From positions 3,933,632 to 3,997,631 of the forward strand of contig NW_003101682.1 of NCBI RefSeq assembly GCF_000003855.2: 64,000 bases of DNA. The letters are read 5' to 3'. The notes under the pieces were generated by a model. The model saw nothing but the letters and a program-made list of their open reading frames with translations. It ran no database searches and had not been told where the DNA came from. Below, piece by piece: positions 11,480 to 21,179 of this stretch. The translations under genes and the position numbers were made by a program. Numbering within the stretch: position 1 is the stretch's first letter; each line of letters opens with the position of its first letter. This stretch comes from Blastomyces gilchristii SLH14081 (taxonomy: Eukaryota; Ascomycota; Eurotiomycetes; Onygenales; Ajellomycetaceae).

Positions 11480-14400
11480 TTATCATTCAATTATTCCTTC
11501 TTCTTAATTTTCTGAATACTAATTCTTTTGATAAAATCTTCAAATGCAGGCTTCATCAGTGACTTGATAAGACTGTCAGCTATGTTCACTATAGAATTAA
11601 CATATTTCATCATAATTTCTTCTTTTTCAATTAAATTGTAGAGAATATAATATCTAATCTTGATATAATATAATCTTCATATTAAAAATTCTCCCTTTAC
11701 TAGATTGATTACTCTCTTATTATTAACTTATAGATACAAGTATATTTTCACTTTTTCATTATTCATTAACTCAGTGTTCTATAATATATTATTCAATTAG
11801 ATTATCTTACAAGCTGTCTCACTAGCTGTAATATATTCAGCTTCTGTGATTAATTTAATAATAGATGTCTGTCTCTGTGACTGTCATGAGATTGATGACT
11901 CATTAATCAATATAATATAGTCAGTAGTTAATTTATATTAAGAATTCATCCTCACTCAGTCTGAATTGCAGTATATTACAGAACTCAGATTCTCATCACT
12001 GATCTTGTTTCTGTATAATATGTCATGATTTTTCATCTTCTTGATATAACATAGAACATGCTTCAACACTGCTCAACATGCTTTGTATAAACATAAGTTA
12101 AAACATGAGACATAGTTGACTGTGAATATCAGATCTGACTGACTGCTTGAGATTAAATACTGCAATGATCTCAATTCTTAATAATATCTTATAGCTGTAA
12201 AGTCATCATTCAATTCATTATTCTCATCAGATGAAAATTCCAGTCATATACTCATCATCATTGAGATTCTCACAGGATTCATCTTATTCATGTTAAAATC
12301 TTCAAGAGTCTTCTCAATATAATAGCTCTGTATAACTGCTAGATCATTATTTCTCTGACATTTGATATTCATTTCAAGATATGACTTGATCTCTTTGATA
12401 TTCTTTGTCTCAAATCTCTTTGTAATCTCTCTTAATACTCAGTCTAATTGCTGTTCTTGAGATTCTGTCACTCAATAATCATTGACATACAATGTCAGAT
12501 AGATCTTATGAACAGAATAATATAGAAATTTATCATCATAAGATGATATCTTGAATCTCAATATGATGAGGTGTTTCATTACTAGGAAATATCATACTCT
12601 TATAACTTGCTTCATTTCATATAGACTCTGATGAAGTAGTCTTATCAAGCTCTCTCTGTCATGCTTAACATCTGTGAGTAGTTGTATATAGATCATCTCA
12701 TTCTGTAATAGTATATTATTCAAAAACACGGATACATAGTCAATCAATTTAATCTTTTATTCTTTGATAGTTGATATAATAAATAGACTGTATGATGTAG
12801 ACTCTGATATCACTGCAGTATATAATCTTATATAATGAATACTCTGCTGTTATAAGAATTCTTTAATTACTCAGTAAGTTCTAAAGTGAATGATTTCTCT
12901 CTTATTATTGAATTTTTAATCATTTACTCATTTATCTGTAAGAATATTCATTTTCAGACTCTTCTTAACAATAATATATGTCTTCTTCTATTCAAATATC
13001 TTAATCTTCTTTTTCATTATCTCATGTCAATAGTCTCAGTCTGAGCTTCTCTTAGCTTTTATCAGCATAGTTGATCAGTCTGTCAGAACACTTAGAACAG
13101 AATCATTTTTATTAACAGAGTCTTCAGACTCTTCATTCATGACAAGCTGTGTCTCATTATTTAGAAGATAGATTGAATTAATTACACTCTCTAAGTCTTC
13201 ATTGATAATTACCTTCAAAACATCTGACTTTTTCTTTACTTGATGTTGTAGTAAGCAGTGCTGTCATTCTTCTCTAATATTTAGAATGTTCAATTTATTA
13301 GATAATTCATTAAAGTCTCTCACTGTATTTACAGATGTATTTCCATCTATGTCAAGAGCTTCATCAAATATGACATCTCATGTAATCTCAAGATGATGTG
13401 CAACAGAATCTCACACATAATATTAGTGTAATTCTTGATATTCAATCAGCTGTCATTTCTTACTATCAGTTCTATTCACAAGCTTATTTATTACTTTTAA
13501 ATTCTTTTTTTAGATCTTGCATTCTCATCTCTGTATTCAATGAATAGAAGATTGCACCTCAGTTCAAGCTTTAAAAGATATAAGTGATGTTTCTTTCTTG
13601 CATTCAAATATCTTCATTGATGTTGAGAATGTGTTGATCATCATAACTGCAGCTTGAATAGCTTTATCTCAAAGCTCTTCTATAAGCTCACTGTTAAATA
13701 GTAAGCTTCTTGTCTTTTCATCTATAATATAATTGATATGTTCTGCAGAACTGTTAAACTGTGATGTATCAGATATAGTGATCTCGTATATGATTTCTTT
13801 CTAGTGATAGTAGATCTTTAATTCATCACTTTTAAATTCATCACTGTCATCTCAGTGTAAAGTCTCAATTTAATATTGAGTAGTGGTCTCAATTCTGTCA
13901 ATAAAGATCATCAAATGCACAGTGATCTCATTCTTTAATATTATAAGAATAATTCATCTGTAGTGTGTAGCATTATCTGTAATACTTATTCAATAATTAG
14001 CTTCTCTCTGAGTAGAGAGGTTGACTTCATTATATAGTGTACAGCTATTATCTGCAAGATTCATAAAGAATCTCATTGCAGGTTTGACAGTTCTTATCAT
14101 TGATATGAATGTTGAATGTGCTATTTTTACCTGTACACAGGTCATGCAGAATGACAAAGCTCTGTCACTTCTGATTCTCATTGCTAGTTATGAATCAGTC
14201 ACTAATTTAGTGATATCTGTGAAATTGAGATAATCAAGCTTTTGATGTTATTGTAACATTGTGTGTTCAACAATCTTGATATTCTTATTGAGCAATGCTA
14301 GCAGAGGATATTTTTTCTCTGCAGACTGTAGAATTTTCACAGGTTCAAATTCATTATTTAGTATAGCAAACTGAATCAAGTCTCTGTATATAACCAGCCT

Positions 14401-16150
14401 TTCCATCTCATAGATATCATTCTCATTTAATCTTGCTGTAAATGAGAACATATGATTGAGAGATATAATCAACATAGTATGATTATTCCCATGTGTCAAC
14501 TGCTTATAGGTATAACTCTGATGTACAAGCTTACTCATACTCATGAGATTCACTTCTAACTTTGAGACATAGCAGACATCATTTAACAGCATATCTGTCT
14601 CTTTCACTGAAATCTTTGTATCTTCTATAGCTGCAGCAGAGACTATCATTTCATCTGTTATTTCTAACCTCACTTTCACCTTCTGAGGTTTTGCCACAAC
14701 AAGATCCCTGTGAGATGTGACATGAGCGCCTGATTCAGAGTCTAGAATTCAGGTATCTTTTCCTATATGGTCACTCACATAGGCCTTTTCTTTGATGCAA
14801 AATACTTGCTTCATAACATTGTGAACAGGAGCAGCACCTGTATACTTCACATTCTTGTCTTTATCCTTGTTCCTATTTGTATTGAAATTCAAATTCAAAG
14901 AATGTTTCTCAGGGTATTTCTTTCAACAGTCAGTGTGAATATGATTAATCTTTTGACAATGATAGCAGGTTGTCGCGTTATTATCTCTATATTTAGATTT
15001 GAATTCAGTGTTCTTATTCTTATTATTGTCTTTCTCTTTATTCTTGTCTTTCTTATTCTTATCTTACATGTTATTGATAGGATTTCTAGACACATCAGTA
15101 TTTGCTTTATTTACAGCAGAGAGTTACAAAAGAATATCACATCACAGGCTTATAAAATCATTCTCTAAGAGTTGAGTATTATTCTTGTCAATTTGATTCA
15201 TTCAATTCCTTATAAATGAGGCCCAACCTCTGTTGACTTCTGTAAGCAGTCTGTCAAAAAACACAACATTCAGGGTCTCATATTCTAGGCATATGTAGTC
15301 AGTTCTTATAATAATTAATCATTCAATTAAAGCTCTGTCAGATTCTTTGCTTTTGAAGATCATTTCAATAAGCTCTTCAAATAAATGAGTTCTGTGTACA
15401 GTAGGTCTCTCAGAAAAGTTATCCTCTATGATAGTTCATAGAGTATAAACTGATAATTTGAACTTCTTGAGTATAGTGAAATGAGTCTTGACCTGCAGAG
15501 CAATTGCAGACCACATGTAATTATATAATCAAAGATTGTATTCTTTTCAGAAATATTATATATTCATAGTAGCATTCTCATGAAGACTATTATCTTCAAG
15601 AATATTATCAGTTTCAGACTATTCTACAGTCACAAGAATTTGCTCTCTTCACATTCAGTAGTTAATGAATTCAGTGAGAACTATTAATCTTTTGATGAGT
15701 CTTACTTAGCTTCTGAATTCTTCAAGAACTTTCATTATAATAGATGTCTTCTTCTTTCATTGAAGATATTCTGTCAGATCTGCTTTCATCTCATCATCTG
15801 CAGAGTCACCTCTACTAATCTTTATCTACTCAACCTCATGCTGAAGTCTTGCAATTTCTAGTCTCATGTGAGTCTTCTCACTCACTGAGCTATTGTCATT
15901 TCAGTTACTTGAGCCCTCTGCATTGCCTGACATCTCACTGATATCTTCAATCAGGTCTTTGTATTTGTTAAACTTATCAGACTGTTTCTCTGTGATCATT
16001 TCGTCCAGCTTCTCAGAAGCTGTCTTTCAATTTATTATTGATGTTGATAATGATCTGTGATTTTGCATCTGCTGTTCTAATGTCTTCTCATTTCTCTGCC
16101 TTGAAGGCATGTGTTCTTTCATTAAGTCAGGCATTTCCTCAGATTTTAGA
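11480..16150 (-). pseudogene. Copia-1 gag-pol
   Basis: Read from the right. Gag lies at about 16150-14790, with a charged region and a zinc knuckle near 14960-14920. The protease active site near 14740 reads ILDSESGAHVT, where DSG became DSE by G-to-A. The 149-residue open stretch 14697-14248 is the pre-integrase region (VCYVSKLEVNLMSMSKLVHQ, MFSFTARLNENDIYEMERL). The integrase zinc finger (CMTCVQVKIAHSTF) and core (FFMNLADN) follow near 14160-14040. Integrase continues to about 13300, reverse transcriptase to about 12450, and RNase H ends near 11480. The whole follows the copia order PR-IN-RT-RH and aligns along its length with Copia-2. Many stops. Confidence 0.88.
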
Positions 16151-16266
16151 TTAATCATGAGTTCAATCACTTATAAAAAACATCTAGATACATGTAATGA
16201 TACATGAAGATGTAGTTAACACATTATTTCAGCGGTTTTCATTAGCTTAATAAGAGTTTCATAACC

Positions 16267-16366
16267 TCTTAAAAAATAACATTGTTATGTTGTAATCTAA
16301 CTACGCGAGTTACACTAAATAGATTGAGATAGCACGTGACTAGAGTAGGTGTAGTAATCATCAACA
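16267..16366 (-). repeat. Copia-1 5' LTR
   Basis: 100 bp. It is followed on the minus strand by AGGTTATGAAACTC, the putative tRNA-Met primer site (complement of about 16254-16266). Confidence 0.93.
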
Positions 16367-16371
16367 TTGAG

Positions 16372-16609
16372 AACTGATCAGATTAATAAGAAAAGACTGC
16401 TATTTTTTATCTCTTATCAATGAAACTCTAGCTCACATCAGACAAGCTCAATAATTTATAAAACTAGATATTATCACTGCTTTTTATAAGATTTGTATTA
16501 GTGAAGAAGATGAGTGACTTACAGTATTTTAAATATAATATAATCTCTTTGAATGAGTAGTTACATCTTTTGAATTAACTAATACTCTCAGTATATTGCA
16601 CAAGTATAT
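16372..16609 (+). pseudogene. Gypsy-3 pol fragment 2 (reverse transcriptase palm)
   Basis: This continues fragment 1 in frame: ELIRLIRKDCYF, then LINETLAHIRQAQ, FIKLDIITAFYK (motif with the first catalytic Asp) and SEEDEWLT. It ends in QYIAQVY, where the SINE inserted. Fragment 3 resumes in the same domain after the duplicated bases AAGTATAT. Confidence 0.88.
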
Positions 16610-16985
16610 TAACTTTATTATTATTATTATTCTGTCATTATACTTATATGCAAGCGGAGCTTATAATAAGTCCTTGGATGATGTTAAATACAGGTCAAGT
16701 GTTGATTATACAGAAGGAAATACAGATGTTAAGATTATACCAAGATAATAAGAACATAGAAAAATACAAAGAAGTGATAATTAGATACATATAATAATAA
16801 CTTCTCAGCTCAGAAATATAGAGTGATTCATTGAAGTGATTTGTACATCTCTGTATTTATTAGAAACCTGAGATGCTTGAGTTCCGGATTTAATGTATTC
16901 TCTACGGGTTTCAAACCCACGCGCCTTGGTTTCCCACGCCAAGGTGCTACTGAGTGGCTGCATTAATCATTCAGTCACTGAGGCC
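16610..16985 (-). mobile_element. tRNA-derived SINE (SINE-2), complete
   Basis: 376 bp, flanked by the 8-bp TSD AAGTATAT (16602-16609 and 16986-16993). On the minus strand it starts GGCCTCAGTGACTGAATG (mutated box A), has box B GGTTTGAAACC at about 16905-16915, a body of about 260 bp, and ends ATAATGACAGAATAATAATAATAA. That end closely resembles the tail of the local LINE (TATAATTGAAGAATAATAATAAT), so the LINE enzyme probably copied it. The 5' half matches SINE-1. It interrupts the Gypsy-3 reverse transcriptase exactly at the TSD. Confidence 0.88.
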
Positions 16986-16993
16986 AAGTATAT

Positions 16994-17553
16994 CAACTGA
17001 GCACTCTGAGATTTTCTTGATAAGTTTGTATCTGCTTATCTTGATAACATTCTCATCTTTACTGATGAGTTTAGAAAAGAATATCAAGAACATGTATAAA
17101 GAGTACTGCAATGACTATGAGAAGCAGAACTATCAATAGACATAGATAAGTGTGATTTTAAATTCAAGAGTATAAAATATCTAAATTTTATCATAGAAGC
17201 TCATAAGAGAATCTGAATGAATTCTGAGAAGATCTCTGGTATTCTTGATTAAGAAGCTTTATACACTGTGAAAGATGAATAAAGCTTCATTGAATTTACT
17301 AACTTCTATTAATAATTTATATGAAACTTCTCAGATATTGCTAGATCACTTACAGAACTCACTAAGAAGAACTCAGTATTTTAATGATCAGCAGATGCTG
17401 AAGCTGCATTCACACAGATAAAGAGAATATTCATTAATACTTTTCTACTAATAATATTTGACTCTGACTATAAAACAGTTATTCAAGCTGACTTCTCTGA
17501 CTATATTACAGAAGAAGCAATATTGTAATATAATAATGAAGATGTCTTATAAT
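16994..17553 (+). pseudogene. Gypsy-3 pol fragment 3 (RT catalytic box and RNase H start)
   Basis: Reads FLDKFVSAYLDNILIFTDEF: the catalytic box is YLDN for YLDD. Then EYQEHV, AELSIDIDKCDFKFKSIKYL and the connection (FTNFY, NFSDIARSLTELTKKNS), ending in the RNase H start (FDSDYKTVIQADFSDY). It stops at the TSD CTTATAAT (17546-17553) of MITE M-E. The matching copy of that TSD, CTTATGAT, is at 61467-61474, where the RNase H continues. Confidence 0.9.
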
Positions 17554-17667
17554 TAGACTGACTTCTGAGATTATGAATTTCATGTTTAGTCTCATTTAAT
17601 CGGATTTCATACATTTCTTGATGTGAATCCCGCTGGGACTAATCATTAAAAAAACATACAAAGTGAC
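17554..17667 (+). mobile_element. hAT-derived MITE M-E, left part
   Basis: The first 114 bp of a MITE starting TAGACTGACTTCTGAG, cut by the autonomous hAT. The other part is 61075-61466 (392 bp). Together they make 506 bp, exactly the length of the three intact copies. The hAT target duplication AAAGTGAC is 17660-17667. Confidence 0.93.
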
Positions 17668-17712
17668 TAGACTAGCCGCCAGGACCATGAATTTCACATT
17701 TGATCTTATTTG

Positions 17713-17888
17713 TGTAATTCAAAGGTTGCTTGAGCCAGTGTATGATTACAGGCGTACGCCGGCTTCTTATATATTGTAATATTGTATGCTAAATTAATTA
17801 GTGGCTGCTATGACCCTCTTTACACTTGTAAGCAAGTTCAGAAGCGGCTGTGTTATTATCTAATGATTGTACATTCTTCTGAATCACA
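17713..17888 (-). repeat. Gypsy-4 3' LTR
   Basis: 176 bp, equal in length to 26361-26536 and more mutated (for example GGCTGCTATGACC against GGCCGCTATGGCC). The inverted ends TGTGATTCA / TGAATCACA are clear. Confidence 0.93.
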
Positions 17889-18398
17889 TCCTTCCTCACC
17901 AGATTCAGTCACACTCACACTCACATGATGTTCATTCTAGCTTCATGCGGATTAGTGTGTCACTAGCATTTATAATCATGTGCTCTATTCCTGATTCAGC
18001 TAGCATTCTGTATACACTCTTATAAAGAAACTTTCACTATATTACATTACTTATTCACTAACTTTTCTCATTCTTTAATCATCTTCTTCATCATCATCAT
18101 CATTGAACATTATCATTATCTCATCTCAGATTACTGCTTCTTCTCCTGTTCAACACCTTCTATTCATTTACCTATTACATTGTATGCATTTCTGGCAATG
18201 GCCTCTCATTCTCATGACAAGTATTACTGTAGTGCTCATACTAAGCAGTTTGTTAGCAGTAAGTGTAACACATTGTGAAACATACATAGTCAGAACTTGT
18301 TTATCTTCTAATAATTGCCAGAATATATTATTATGAATGACACATCTTCTTCATCTTCTTATACACTCTTGACTGTTTTTCTTCTCAGTGAGTTCTGA

Positions 18399-20394
18399 TT
18401 GTGTTTTCTGACACAATTTTGTATAAATGCAGATGCTGATATATTTATTTTTATTCATATAGAATCTTCACATATTGACAGATTCACATCTGCTGATGAT
18501 AGTGAACTCAATGTTGAATTATTGATTGAGAACTTGAAGAATGTGATAATGAAGAAATTGTTCATATCATGTGTGACTGATAGACTGGCCGCCGGGACCA
18601 TGAATTTCACGTTTGGTCTCATTTGGTCTGGTCTCATACATTTCTTGGCGTGAATCCCGCTGGGACTGGCTATTAAAAAAACATGTAAAGTGACCATATA
18701 TCAGATCTTAAAATGAAACCATGACTTGAAAAAAATGAGAAAGTGATTTCATTTGGTCTCATTTAGTCCCATTCTTGGCATAAAGTTACTATTTTTAGAC
18801 ATTTTAAGGTTTTTTTTAGACTATTTTTAATTTTTTAAAAAGTAACACTTTTTGGTAATGCTCAAATGAGATTTAAAGTCATTTAAAGCAATAAAAATAA
18901 TTTAAATTGAGAAGTGGAAATCATGGTCCCATTTGAAAAATGTGACAAGAGTAGACAGTAAGTCCCACTGGGACAGTATGAGACTACTATCTAATGTTAA
19001 AACCGTGTAATGGGATCAGTCGAATTGGTAATGAGACTATCAAAAAATCTGGTCCTGGTCTCAGACACGGTCACATGGTCAGTCTAGTGACTGAGTCTTC
19101 TGTGTCTCTTTCTATCTTCTCTGTTTCTTCCTCTGCTGCTGCCTCTCAATCTTCTACACCTGTCTCTGTGTCTGGTTCTCCTGCTTCTGCTACTTCTGTT
19201 CCCACAACCCTCACTTCTGCTACTTCTGGTTTTACTGTCTCTGCTTTTATTATCAGCTCTCCCCATTTCAAGAAGATATTGTGTAGACTTAATGAATCAC
19301 ATTTCTCAGTGTGTACACTCTCACTCTTCTTACTAACTCTCAGAATGATTTATTATATGAAGACTGTGTATGACATGACTATCTGAAGCTCAGTCACAGA
19401 CACTGATTATTACATTTATTTTAAATATTTGTGATAAAGTAATTATTTATTCATATCAGAGAATCATCTCTTCTCTTAACAGTATTGAGATTATAAGTCT
19501 TTTTCTTTTTCATCTTTTCTTTCTGATACTGATTTTTCTATTCTTAGAAGAAATTATTATGAGTTTTACTGTGTATAAAGTTATGATATTTACAGATATT
19601 AAAGAACTTTTTATAACTATAAAGTTTAATATTATGAGAATATCTGCTCTGCTGAATTTCTTCAGAATAATAGATCTGTATTAGTCTATTCTCTGATGTC
19701 TGTTATCTGACTTCATGATGCATATAAAAGATATCTGTGTTTTCAGAAATGAGAATGTGAATGTTATACTTTTTTACACTCACAGATGTAAGACTCATAT
19801 GTCTTGTCTGAGATGTTATTATGAAAATGAGTTATTCACACACTGTATTCTGCTTTCTGCATTCTCTCATATCTCTCTCTCTCTTTCTGAGAAGTCTCAT
19901 ACATGTTGTAATTGCATGTACAACTCTAAGATCAGCAAGTGTTCATTCAGTAACTGTTCTCATCTCTGATTTTGCAGTTTTCATATACTAACAATGATTC
20001 TTAGTTGCTCCAGTGTTAGAGACCATTCTAATTGAAGATGACAATGCTGCTGAGACTATTCTCTCTCATTCTCAAGCTTCTTTCATCACTTTCTCTCCCT
20101 CTTCTACAGAGAAGATTGTGCATACATCAGATTATAAGTGTTCAGCCCTGAGTGACTCTCACTGTCATTTGTCTAGTTCTGCATCTTCTTCTTCTTCTGT
20201 TTCTTCCACCTTCATTCTCCCTGCCCTGGCTCCTGGTCCTGCAGGTTCCATGCTCTTCTTCAATTTTTCTACATGTACATGTACGCATTTCTATATTGAT
20301 ATTCCAGCCAATCTTGTGATAAATGACATTAATGTTATATACAGAGCAGTAGAGGAATCAGAGACATGCATGATATTATTGTGAGAGTGACTTA
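18399..20394 (+). pseudogene. Opposite-strand Ser/Thr- and Cys-rich ORF in Gypsy-4
   Basis: In the non-pol 3' part of Gypsy-4 the plus strand keeps long open pieces. The first (18399-18580) continues in frame after MITE M-B is removed (SCVTESSVSL) into a Ser/Thr/Ala-rich piece to about 19386. A Cys-rich piece (19715-19969) has CLRC, six residues then C, and CCNC, seven residues then C, ending SKCSFSNC. A Ser-rich piece follows (20013-20384). The paired CxxC(6-7)C pattern recalls small zinc-binding clusters in fungal proteins of unknown function (DUF3716-like), which I cannot verify. There may be introns. Upstream, 18103-18336 is also open but hydrophobic. Gypsy-5 and possibly Gypsy-1 have a counterpart in the same position. 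Function unknown. Confidence 0.45.
18581..19086 (+). mobile_element. hAT-derived MITE, copy M-B (best preserved)
   Basis: 506 bp, ends TAGACTGGCC / GGTCAGTCTA, with the perfect 8-bp TSD GTGACTGA (18573-18580 and 19087-19094). It is the least mutated copy and so the best reference for the family. It sits in the opposite-strand ORF of Gypsy-4, whose frame is restored on removal. ORFs overlapping it in either direction are chance. Confidence 0.95.
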
Positions 20395-21179
20395 CAGCTC
20401 TTGAATTCCTTGCAGATCTTGAGTTTTGAGATTTCCTTTGTTTTTGATGTTTTTCAGATGATGTGATATTGGAAATAGATTAAATATATGACATGTGAAA
20501 AAGAATGAGATGTGTATGATAACATTTGTCTTTTGTAGCTGACTCTTACAGTTGATGATCAATTCATTTTTCTTTTCTTACACTTTTTCTTTGTCTGCTA
20601 GTCATTACTCTTACATGACCTCTATATAATACAGTGTTCAGTGACTAGGTTCAGCAGCTTTCATCTTTTGTGATTCTGTCTCACATATTATACTATCTAT
20701 CTTCACCCGCTCAGATCACTACAGTGAACAGCTCATCAAAACTAATCTCATCTGATCTCTGAGTATTCTCAGAGATTGAGATGACTTAGTCTCATGTGTC
20801 TGTAAATGTTTCAGATAGTTCATTCTCTATGATCTTCACAATTGAACTGATGTAAACAGTCAAATTTAACTCTGAATCTCTTTTTCTTCTGTAATCTGAC
20901 TCATGTGTAAGTCTGTCACTTTGAGACTTCTCTTTGCTGTGTTGTATCTGCTATCTGTGATGTGTTATCATACAACTGGCTACAGTCTCATCACTTATTA
21001 AAGTGTGATGTTTATCTGACTTCTTCATTTCTTCTCATTCTTTTCTTATAATTGTGAAAAGATTGAAATAAGTGAGATTATCTAGTTCATAAGTGTCTAT
21101 GATTTCTCTTACTTTGTGAGACTTTTCAATTATAAGTCTCTTCTTTTTCAACACTGATGATAGTGCTGTGAATAACTAT

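Larger units (their letters stand above)
11186..16366 (-). mobile_element. Copia-1, complete Ty1/copia element
   Basis: A 5,181-bp element with 100-bp LTRs and the 5-bp TSD TTGAG (11181-11185 and 16367-16371). A purine-rich tract (complement GCAAGAGAAGA) precedes the 3' LTR. Next to the 5' LTR the primer site reads GGTTATGAAAC, close to the complement of the initiator tRNA-Met anticodon region, the half-tRNA priming typical of copia. It is about the same length as, and opposite in direction to, Copia-2. Its left TSD begins directly on the last base of the Gypsy-1 TSD. Confidence 0.95.

Noticed and set aside
17713..17888. A 174-176 bp MITE, because of its inverted ends and two copies
   Set aside because: The copy at 26361-26536 is in direct orientation, both flank a gypsy body, and TTTG duplications lie outside the pair, so they are LTRs.
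18455..18697. 80-residue minus-strand ORF (and the similar one at 820-1038)
   Set aside because: These span the MITE edges; they resemble each other because the MITE copies are alike, not because they code for protein.
18994..19386. 130-residue plus-strand ORF as one gene
   Set aside because: Its first part lies in MITE M-B; only the part after 19087 belongs to the opposite-strand ORF of Gypsy-4.
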